From: Yponomeuta sedellus
Taxonomy: Eukaryota > Arthropoda > Insecta > Lepidoptera > Yponomeutidae
Reading direction: 5' to 3'
Assembly: GCA_934045075.1 (NCBI GenBank)
Contig: OW203726.1
Coordinates: forward strand, 4,039,535 to 4,103,534
Length of the DNA stretch: 64,000 bases
A program made the position numbers and the translations under genes. The notes under the pieces were generated by a model. It had not been told where the DNA came from. It saw only the letters and a list, made by a program, of their open reading frames with translations, and did no database searches. Shown piece after piece: positions 26,001-38,000 of the stretch. How positions within the stretch are numbered: position 1 is the first letter of the stretch; each line of letters opens with the position of its first letter.

Positions 26001-29000
26001 CCACTGCCCACTGCGCCACCGCCGCTCACCCTACACATCTTGAGAAAACCTGAGTACCTGATATGTTCAAATGCCTCAGCAATTGCCAATCCGCGATGGT
26101 CAAGCGTGGTAACATAGCATAACATTTACATACAGGCGCATACATTGCTTCTGTCCCCACACACTAGGATACCCTGTGTCGTGGGAACCAGAAACAACGA
26201 CATCACAAACATGTAAACATCCAAGACCTGGGTTTTTTTTTGTTCCCAGCCGGGATTCGAACCCGGGACCTCTTGGTAAATAAGTCCATAATTTCTCTCT
26301 AAGCGAAGGTTTAGAGTTGAACTTCATTTGCAGTTGAAGGTTTATAAAAAAAAACATGACTTGAGGGCTATTTACACGACGGCCGCTTTATTGTCTAGCG
26401 GTTAAAACGCTTACAAATGGCCTCAGTCTGAGAGTATTTACGCCAGTGTTGGGCGTAGTTAACTACTTTTTTGTAATCAGATTACTAACTGCGATTAAAA
26501 GTAGTTAACATGTAGTTATGGTTACATTTAGTTATGGTTACATGTAGTTATGGTTACATGTAGTTATGGTTACATGTAGTTATGGTTACATGTAGTTATG
26601 GTTACATGTAGTTAACTACAGTAATCCAACTACATTAAGTAGTTGTTAATTTGATTGCTGTAATCGCTGTATCATAACTACTTATGATTACTGATTAGCT
26701 GAGTTGTGAAAACTTATACCTACTTATTTCCGTTCGTTCGCACAATCGTAGCGAACGGATGTGCACACTATCAGACACAATTAAATACACTACCCTGCAT
26801 GCGTCACACCAAAAAACTCTAACGCTCTAACTACCTACGTAGCAAACGACAAGTCGATACATGAACGACACGCGCGCCATGCCTTTGTTTTTTTATACGC
26901 AAGTTTATTTAAAAATGTAGATATAAAAAGTAATCTTGTAATCGTGATTGCAACTACAATTTGCAGTTAGTAATCAAAATGTTTAACTACTTATTCTGAT
27001 TACTTCATGTAGTTTGTAGGTAATCGTGATTATCAACTACTTTATGTAATCGTAGTTAGTAGGTAGTTAGATTACATTTTGCCCGAGACTGATTTACGCA
27101 CGTTAACACACGCAACAAGAGTACAGTTGACAGAAGAACTATACATTTTAGTTGCAAAGTCGCCCGTAATACAACGGAGCAGAGTGCATGGATGTATAAG
27201 ATGATGTGCCGTCGACTGCACGAGCGAAAGTCGATAAATTTGCGTTTTGTCACGGATTTAGTTTCGAGAGAAAAATGTTTGCATCAAAGAAAAGGGCCAT
27301 TGGCATTCGGTCGTTATATCTGTTTTTCAGAGATGAGAAAAAGGTCGTTCTATTTATAACACTTCACCAATAATGCAACGAACGGACGACGCTTGAGTCA
27401 GCTTATCACATGCTTTTGTTTAGATTTTTCGAGGCTTTAGAAGGAGTTGGACTAAAAGAGAATTTAGTGACAAGAATTGAGAAAGGAATGTTGCGTTGGT
27501 GTTTACATTGTGGAGAGCATGAAGAAAGAAATTTTTACTGAACAAATATATACATATTGCGAAGGAGGGTGGAAGGGCCAATAAGGGACGGCCCAGGCGG
27601 ATGTATTTAGATTATAAAATTCTTTATTGCACAATAAGGCGATCTTAGTTTTTATGAGTATTTTCTTCCAGCTAATTAAACAGGGTATGTATTAGCAAAG
27701 GGCAAGATAAAAAGTACCCGAAACCAGCGTCGTACATGCAACGACTTGAACGTTGATGAAGCGAAGGTGATCTATTAGGATCGTGGCAAGTGGCCGTATC
27801 TGGTCTCAGCCTATGCCTCTGGGATACAGGCGTAAGTTTATGTAATGAATGTAAAAATAAAATAGTGTTAATATTGTATTTCTAACTAGCAAGGGTTAAT
27901 GTTAACGTAGCCTTCCACGGCTGTCACACTGTTCCTATCAAAGCTTACGACTCCCATTAACTTCTAATGTCACACGAGTGCACTCACATGATTGATAAAC
28001 TGATAATTCTACATGATAATAATCATATATTATTGTCGTTCTTCACAAATAAATATATTTTCCATTGTTGACATTATAATGTCGGCCGCGTCACCAAAAT
28101 AAGGACGCGAGCACAATACTTCGGTTCTTAAACTTCTAAGGAGTACAGGGACATAACTACAGATTTAGGTAAAAGTCTTAACTTTTATTCACTATTTAAA
28201 AACCTATTTACTATAAAAACTAAATGTTTACTTAACTAACGTCGTAACTGTTAGTTTCATAATTTTTATATTTTATGTGAAGAAGGACCTAACAAAGAAA
28301 CTTAGCCTCTAAATAGGTTTTTAAAAAAGAAACTTCACAATTATTCTTTTCAAAACAGGTTTTAACTCATAGCTGGTAGCGGTCGGGACACTTAGCAATT
28401 ACGAACTCTGCGAACCCAGGTCAAAACGGGTCGAAAAGTTTCTAGATCCTGACATGAGAACCGCTGCTGGTGGTATTGTTAGAACGGGGAACACTCAGCA
28501 GGTTGGAACTCTGCGACTCCAGGTCCAACTACATCGCCAGGCTTAATCAAATTTAGACCTCATGTCGAACCGCGTCACAAGGTTTCTGGACGTGATACAG
28601 CAGAACCTCGAATTAAAATTCAAATCAATTTATTTCAACGTACAGAATTTACATTCTGTCTGCTGAATGTCAACGTAAAATATAAGCCGCTGCCTTCGGG
28701 CCGTATTGTAGTGGAGAAAAAGGCAGCGGAAAAAAAAAACTCGACTCCGACCATCTTTTCTCAAATCATCTTAAACCAAATACATCAGTTGCCATACGTA
28801 AACCTAATAATTTCACGATTGCCATTAACAACCCTAAATGCCAAAGCTTTAGTCAAATGTCCCACAATAGTAGGGGAAAACGTAAGTGCTGCGGCCAGAC
28901 ACGCGAACAGCACTCGTCAACTAGGAATCGCAGTTTGTGATACTGACTGTAGCGGTCGGGACACTTAACAATTATGAACTCTGCGAACCCAAGTCAAAAC

Positions 29001-32000
29001 GGGTCGCCAAGTTTCTAAACTTGACAGAGTAGATCCTCACATTAGAACTGGTGGTGATCGCTGGTGGTGTTGTTAGAGCGGGGATCATTCATTCATTACA
29101 AGCAGGTTGGAGCGACTCCAGGTCCAACCACGTCGCCAAGCTTCATTCCCATTTAATCAGTAGAGGCTCGCCTGAGAATAGCAGCTGTGGATTTCGTTCG
29201 TAGCAACGGGCACACACAGAAAGTTGGTACTTATAAAAACCAGGTCGAACCACGTCGCCAGTTTTCTGAACGTGACACAGTAGAGCCTCACCTGAGAATC
29301 TCAGCTGGTGATGTTGCTCGCAACCTTTAGCGCACTCAGTAATAAGGAACTTTGAGAACCCTAGTCCAACCGCGCCAGGGCACGGGAAACAGTAGACCTG
29401 TACCTCGGAATCGCAGCTGGTGCAGTATTATTTGTAGCGGTCGCTACACTCAACAAGTTTGAACTTTGCGAACCCAGGTCAAGCCACGTCGCCAAGTTTC
29501 TGACTTTACGAAGTAGAAACTCACCTGGGAATCGCAGCTGGTGATATTGCTGGTAACAGTCGGTACACTCAACAAGTTCGAACTCTGCGAACCCAGGTCG
29601 AACCGCGTCGCCAGGTTTCTGAACGTGCGCCGCTGCCAGCTGCCGTTACTTGAGGTGCTGAGCTTCCGACCAGACGGCGCTGGAAGATACGTAACATCGG
29701 TTTAAAAGAAGTCTGCAAAAGTCCATCTGCTTTCTCTAGAAGAAAGTTAAACTAGAATTGTTAGTCACTACGCGTGACCAGGGCGGATTGATTATTTCAA
29801 GCACGAAGGCACAGTGCAAACATAAAGAAAAATCTTTTTTTTTTTATATGGTTATGGCACTGTACGGTTTGTGCTTTTGCCAAAGAAAAATCTTTGAGCT
29901 AGCGAAGGCATAATAGCCCACACCTGCTGAAATGGCGAAGGCAGTGGCTCAGCGATGGGCGAGCGCGCGTCATATGTCACAGACACTACACTATCTAAAC
30001 GGTATGATTTACTTTCACTAACTAAGAGGTAGGAATTATTTACTAACACTATCTAAGAGGCATGATTTACTACTAAGATGTTGGTATGATTTAGTAACAC
30101 TATCTAAGAGGAATGATTTACTACTAAGAGCTACCTCTTATGATTTACTAACACTATCTAAGAGGAATGAATTTATTTACACAATCTTAGAAGTAGGTAT
30201 GATAATATGTACAATAAAGAATATTCTTATCTTATCTTATGATTTACTTACACTAACTAAGAGGCATGCTTTACCACTGAGAGGAAGGTATGATTTACTT
30301 ACACTATCTTAATAGGTAGGTAGGATTTACTTACACTATCTTAATATGTAGGTAGGATTTACTCACAATGAAACGTGTAGAAGTCGTCTTGCGAAGTGTT
30401 TCCGTCCCAGACATCGTACATGGAGAAGAAATCGCAGGTCGAACTGACGCTGCTGTGCAAGGAATGCTCGCCGTAGAAACCTGCACGGTAGGTTACAATT
30501 ACGGGGCGATCCAATAATGCTATGTAAATAGTAGCACTACTTTAATAAAGGCTTTTTCACGGCAGGGCACAGGCCTTCTCTTATAAAGAGAGGGTATGGG
30601 CTTAATAGGCATACCGAAATAATTTTAATTCTTCCATAATGTGGGAACACATTTATTATTTTAAAAACCTATTTTGAGACTAAAAATTCCACCCATGCCG
30701 GGACTCGAACCCGTGACCTCTGGCTATCCGTGCCAGCGCTCTTTCCAACTGAGCTTATGGGCGACTCACCGGCACCAGTGAAATTTCGAACCTCTTTACA
30801 CTATTCTCTGTATTACGTACAGGCAGCGACATCTGGCTGAAGTAGATTGCATCACTTACAGCCCCGACTACCTACTTTGCAGTTAGGTTTTTACATCGGA
30901 ATGATATCGCTGTACCCACATGATTATACTATTTTTATTTTTAATGCACTAACCCGTGCTAAGGATAATTTTAAAAACCTATTTAGAGGGTAAAAATTCC
31001 ACCCATGCCGGGACTCGAACCCGCGACCTCTGGCTATCCGTGCCAGCGCTCTTCCAATTGAGCCAATGGGCGACTCACCGGCATCAGTGAAATATCGAAC
31101 CTCTTTACACTATTCTCTGTATTACGTACAGGCAGCGACATCTGGCTTAAGCAAATTGCATCACTTACAGCCCCGACTACCTACTTTGCAGTTAGGTAGG
31201 TTATCATTCCGATGTAAAAACCTATGCGGAAGTGTACAGTTAAGTATAAGTTAAGTAAACGTTGTTATATTTTTTTTCTCTGTCACCAATACTTTACATA
31301 ATATAAAGCCTGGTCCAGACGGGTGGAACGTGTTATCATCATAGTCCCGTTCACATACAAAATACGCATGACTTTACATTATACGTACACCAGTCTGGAC
31401 TCGGTTTAACGCGTCGAAAATTTATTCGAGTCGCGTGGTACAAAAACAAGGCATACTAATCGGGCTCTAACGATGACTTCACAAGATAGATTATATTATG
31501 AAATGTATTAGTCGTAGCGATAAAAACTTATAACGATTATTTATCTTTCAACGTGAAATTTAAAAAAAAATTGCCCACATTCTCACATTTAGTTTTCTGG
31601 GTATTGAAGACTCCTTGGATTCATTTTATGATTTCGTATATTTTTTGTTTTAATGACTTTTCTTTCTCAAGTCACTCATGCTGTAATATTCTTGTTGTTA
31701 CCATGTTATTGCCCATTGGTTCTGATATTTTGTTATTATACTTCGCTTTACCCGATTTTTGTTTGGTTTCTTATTTATGCAGGCCATTCCGCAACTATGG
31801 TTTCATAAGTTTTCTACTTGATAATAGCTCTGCGTTATTTATCGGCCACGGTATTTTTGATATCATATGCGTTTAACAGAATAAGCGTTCTTCTACTTAA
31901 GGCAATGCTTAATTATGTTCCCTCTAAATCTATTTCGCTATAAAGCTGTATTTACTGCTGAATTGTGACATTGGGAGAGAAGGAAAACGGTAACTTAAGT

Positions 32001-35000
32001 GGAAGAATTAATCATTTGTGTCAACCCAAATTCTTCCCGCGGGTGTCGTAAAAGGCGACTAAGGGACACAAACCGGGGGGTGGGCAGCAGCGCCCCTTGC
32101 AGTACAATTCCATTAAACTGCGATCCCCAACCCGCATGCCCAGCGTGGGGATAAAGGGCATTACCCCCTAATGATGGCACAACCTTGAGCTCATTAGGCT
32201 CCCCTAATGAGCTCAAGGCTAGCCCTCCGGCTATGTCCAGCAGTGGACTAATATAGCCTGAGGAAGAAGAATCATTTGTGACTCGCCTGAGTCCCCTCTG
32301 TCGCAGGAGAAGCTTAGAGCCACCTCCTCGCGTCCTGGCACGCTGGTCGGCGGGCGCTCCACATCAGATCCTGGTCTTCGGTTCACTCGACGCGATAATG
32401 GCACGCAGAACAGCTTCGTGAACATCAGCCTGTGGGGCGGAAAAGGGGTTGAGTTACTTGATTGAGATTACGGGTCTCTACGGATTGCTGGGACGGGACG
32501 GTACTTGTTTGAGATTACGGGTCTTTACGGGATTGCTTTGAAGCGCTCGTGGCCTAGACGAGCCGAGTGATTGGTATCAATCACTTGAGTTAAGCAACGA
32601 CAGGCACGGTCAGGTGCAGGATGTGTGACCGTCCCGTGGCTACCGCTAGCGGCATTTTTCCGAGCTCCTCCGTGCTTCGCAAGGCACGTTAAACCGTTGG
32701 TACCGGCTGTCGTGTATTAATGGCAGTCGTTAAGCCATATGGGCGACTTGATAACTTGTGACCAGTGACACGATCCCCACTGTTGGAGACCAGTGGGGAC
32801 ATACAAAGAGTTAATACCAATCCATTCGCTAACTGTGAAGGAAAACATTGTAAGGAAACTATAGCTTCTGATGTGTTAACATACCACAGCGCTTGCTGTG
32901 TACGATGGCCCAACTATAAGGCTAAGTGCGGATATCTTAGGTCTAACTATTAACTATATCAGAACTTAAGAGTATATACTACTACGTATAGAGAAGGCAT
33001 CCAAAGCAAAATTTGTGGCGCAAATATTATGTAAAAATGAACTTTTTGACTAAAAGTGATTTCTTAGTTTTCTTCTATTTTTTTGAGTTCTTCTTGCCAC
33101 ATCTAATCACGCATGAAGGTATTTTCGTAATGTCCGAAAAATTGTGTTCACGCGGCAAGCGCTCATCGTGGACTAATGTACAATGCTGTTAGTTCTACCG
33201 CTAAGCTTGACCGTAATAAGGTTAGTCGCGATGTCCTCTCTATACGTAGTAGTTATACTCTAAGTATCAGACACAGTTTAATGTTATATTAACAATAGTT
33301 AATTAGTCTACCCACCGTCTCGGCTCTTCCATGATGTGTATCTTCAGTGACACGCCCTTGTAGTTAAGGGCCACTGCGCCGAATATCATCTCACTGAGAG
33401 CGCTGGAGTCCGACGCTGGGCCTTTGTACTGGACAACAGAGAATACGCCTTAAGTCAACTGGTCCTAGAGGTCTGTTCACGCATTGTATTGATTTCATTA
33501 CATTGCTGTTTTGAGTCTCAATCCCGCACACGTAAATTTGAAGAGCCTTAACTAAGAAAATTTTAAAATTACATACATACATAACATCACGCCTGTATCC
33601 CAGAGGGCTAGGCAGAGACCAGGGACTGCCACCTGCCACGATCCTGACAGATGGCCTTCGCTTCATTAACGTTCATAAGTCGTTGCATGTAGGTACGCAA
33701 GCCGGTTCCGGGTACTTTTAAAATTGGTAATTTTAGGATTGAAAGTTTAAAATTTAAAATTCTAAATGAAATGAAATGGTTTTAAAGTAGCGCAGTAACT
33801 GCGGCTTAATGAACGTTACAATTCCAATTAAGTGTCCATTTCAAAATCTAGATCATTTTGGCGAAAAAATGGGCAAAAAACACCAAACTTAGTATTAAAT
33901 TAAAATAAGCTTGCTTTTGTACATGTTTATTGTAATTTTCAATGTTGCGCGTGCAAAAATTAAAATTAATTACATAACTTAATTTTTTCATTTTAATTTT
34001 TCATAAAATCTTGAAACTTAACGAGGCCATTATATTCGTTTTAATGCCCTAACCTGTGCTAAGGACAATTTTTAAAAACTTTTTGAGAGGCTAAACATTC
34101 CACCCATGCCGGGGCTCGGACCCGCGCCCTCTGGCTAACGGTGCACTTACTTACGGTGCATTTAGAGTCCCGGCATGGTGGAATTTTTAGCCTCTAAATA
34201 GGTTTTTAACGCGGTCAATTAATATGGAAGAAAAAAATATGCTAATTTAAACATTCGCTTATTGGATATGATTTAATATCTAAACAGTACTTGATAGGCA
34301 TCAGATATTTCATTATTGTCCGCTAGGCATGCTGAATTAAATAGTTTTAATGCACTAACCCGTGCTAAGGACAATTTTAAAAACCTCTTAACAATACTCT
34401 CTGTATTACGTACAGACGTACAGTTTAGCCTCTAAATAGGTTTTTAAAATGCTGATTTCAAGTCAATTAGGCAGAACAGTGTAAGTACACGTCCACTGCT
34501 GTACATAGGCCTCAGCCAAGGCATGTCAGTACTACCTGTTCTCGGCCATGCTCACCCAGCGGCAGAAACCTGCCTCAGATCGTACGCCGGTCCAGAATAC
34601 CGAATAATATAAGCAATAATAAATAATTATATTCTTTTTAATGCACTAACCCGTGCTAAGGACAATTTCAAAAACCTATTTAGAGGCTAAACTGTACGTC
34701 TGTACGTAATTCAGAGAGTATTGTAAAGAGGTTCAAAATTTCACTGATGCCGGCACGGTTAGCCAGAGGTCGCGGGTTCGAATCCCGGCATGGATGGAAT
34801 TTTAGCCTCTTAATAGGTTTTTAAAATAATAAATAAGAAAAACAACAAACATAACATTTACATACTGGCACATACAATACTTCTGGCCCCACACTAAGAT
34901 ACCCTGTGTCGTGGGAACCAGAAACAACGACATCACAAACATGTAAACATCCAAGACCTAGGGTTTCTTTTTTGTCCCCATCCGGGGTTCGAACCAGAGA

Positions 35001-38000
35001 CCTCTTGCATGGTAGGCAGATACGCTACCGCTGCGCCACAAAGGCCGTCAACTAACTTCCACACAACACAATCACTTGATGGTCCTGGTTCCAAACTGGG
35101 AACTTGGTTTTTTTAGTTATCCGTGATTGAATCCCATTGCTGGGCAAAGGTCTCCCCAAGATCTTAAACTCCTCCCCGTCTTAGGAATCAGTCTTCTCCC
35201 ATCCCGCTAAGAAGGTTGAGCGATCGTCATTTGTATATTTTTTTAAGTGAAATCACATCAAATTAATTTATTTCAACGTAACGAATTTACATTCTGTTTG
35301 CTGAATGTAAATATACATGTAAAATGTGAGCCGCTGCCTTCGGGCCGTATTGTAGTGGAGAAAAAGGCAGCGGGAAAAAAACTCCACTCTGACCATCTTT
35401 TCTCAAGTCATCTTAAACCAAATACATCAGTTGCCACCTATACGTATACCTCATAAGATTTCATGATTGCCATCATTAAATTTTAATGCCAAAGCATTCG
35501 TTAAATATCTTACATAAATAGGTAAAACATAAGTGCTGCGGCCAGACACCATAACGAAAAGCACTCGTTCACAAGCATAACGCAGTGGTCAGCCATCATC
35601 ATCAGCCATTTTGGAGGGAGATAGATCACCCGAACACCACGCCACCATTCGAATGACCTGTAGCAAAGCTGCAGTCAAGTTCTTGTCAGTTATAGAATGT
35701 ATGATATAGTAATTAATATGCAATCACGTCGCCTGTAGCCTATAAACTGCGGGGCACAGGCTTTCGCTCAGAGACTGAGTGTGGCCTTAATTACATAGGC
35801 TGCTACTTATGTATGCGGAATCTGGGATTCCAATAATTTTAAACGCAATGTCTGACCTCCATGGTCAAATTCATTCTTTTTTTAAATACTGGCCATTAAT
35901 ATTTTTCTCATAAATACGTTAGTGTTTTGTTTTTGTTGGGTTTAAAATGTCATATCGCTGAAAAAATGGAACTCACTCGTGAAAATATTCGTGCTATGAT
36001 TTATTACGATTTTCGACGTGGTTTAACGCAACAACAGTGCGTAGATCAATTAACTTCGACTTTTGGTGGTGAAGCTCCATCAAAAACGACTGTGTATCAC
36101 TGGTTTAGTGATTTCAATCGCGGGCGCAGTAAGCTCACGGACGAAGTTAAAGAAGGTCGCCCAAAATCGGTGGTTGTGCCACAAAATATTGAAGCTGTGA
36201 GAAAACTAATAATGCAAGACCGCCATGTTACGTATCGCGAGATAGAAGCTATTCTTGGCATATGTATGACGAGCATTCACAGGATATTACATGAACATTT
36301 GTCTGTAAAAAAAATTTGTTCGCGTTGGATCCCGCACAACTTAACTCAGGATCAAAAAGATGCTCGCGTCGAATGGTGCAAGAAAACCTTAAAAAAATTC
36401 AACGGAGGCGACTCAAAATCTTTTTATAATATCTACACAGGTGACGAATCCTGGATCTATGCGTACGATCCCGAAACTAAAAAAACAATCAACAGTTTGG
36501 GTGTTTCAAAATGAGCCGAACCCTACGAAAGTGGCTCGTGCAAAAAGCACTGTAAAGCAAATGGTGGCCTGCTTTTTTGGTATTAATGGCCATGTGGCTA
36601 CAATACCACTGGAGAATCGCAGAACGGTTAATTCGGAGTGGTACACGACCAGTTGTTTGCCGGAAGTATTTGAAGAAATACGCCAAAACAATCAGCGACG
36701 CAGAATCATACTTCACCATGACAATGCCAGCTGTCATACATCTCAAGAAACAATTACATTTTTGGATGGTCAAAAAATAGAATTGATGGGTCATCCACCG
36801 TACAGCCCTGATTTGGCTCCCAATGATTTCTATTTATTCTCAAATGAAAAGAATAAATTACGTGGTCAACGATTTTCGACCCGTGAAGATGCCGTAGATG
36901 CATTCAAACAGCACGTTTTGGAGATACCTCAATCAGAGTAGAAAAAGTGTTTTACAAATTGGTTTCATCGAATGCAAAAGTGCATCGATCATAGTGGAGA
37001 ATACTTTGAAAAACAATAAAAGCATATTTAGCCCTATAAATTTGTTAATTTTTTCTATTCCGCATACATAAGTAGCAGCCCTCGTACCACGCGTGCCCAT
37101 CGCGGACTGGTTATAATTCCTATAATGTTTATTTATTTCAAGCCACCACTGATACCTAAGAAAAAACACAAGTAACAAAGAAAAACTTGGTAGGTACCTA
37201 CTATTTACATTAATATGCAACTTGCACTAGCATTTTTTAAATCTGGGGCAATAGTATGTACGTAACCACTGAGTTGAGTGACGTTGATTTTTACTTTTTT
37301 AAGTTAAGTAAAAGGAAAAAAAGCCACCAACAATACACTGGTTGAAAGAATAAGGTTAACATACACATTTTTACAAACTAATCTCAGCCAGGTAACAATA
37401 ATTTATAGTGTCATTGGCACTTTTTATAATTTAGACAAAAACAGTGACCCATGATACACGCAGTTGGCAGCAAAAGGCACAGTGCTCAAGGCCGGCCGTC
37501 AGACGTCGTGGATTTCACCCGCCCTCCAACGGCGCTGATTTTCAGCACTTACTTAAACTACAGCTAAATTACTTAAAACTAAACCTAAATAATACAAGGG
37601 TAGATGGTATAAAACATCATCCATGCGCGGGTTGATAGAAAATTATTGATACAAACCACTAAATTAACCTAAAAATTATATTTTTATTTATATTTAGAGG
37701 TTAAAAATTCCACCCATGCCGGGATTCGAACCCGCGACCTTTGGCTATCCGTGCCAGCGCTCTTACCAACTGAGCTAATGGGCGACTCACCGGCATCAGT
37801 GTTTCGAAACTCTTTACAACATTCTCCGTATTACGTACAGGCAGCGACATCTGGCTGAAGCTATTTGCATCACTTGCAGGCAGCCCCGAGTACCCACTTT
37901 GCAGTTAGAGGTCCCGGGTTCGAATCCCGGCATGGGTGGAATTTTTAGCCTCTAAATAGGTTTTTAAATTGTCCAACCACTTAAGCTACTCCAGCTGTCA

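Noticed and set aside
841..31225. CRISPR-like array from repeated short units
   Set aside because: Units are contiguous or irregular, there are no unique spacers of constant length, and the genome is eukaryotic.
31553..31876. Hydrophobic 107-codon frame
   Set aside because: T-rich sequence gives Phe/Leu/Ile by chance; no initiation context, no homologue, inside a FNIP intron.
32231..32287. Extending FNIP exon 4 to a GT donor inside GA|GTCACA or into the SINE frame
   Set aside because: It would leave two bases over and break the join to exon 5; only the GC donor at 32287 keeps phase.
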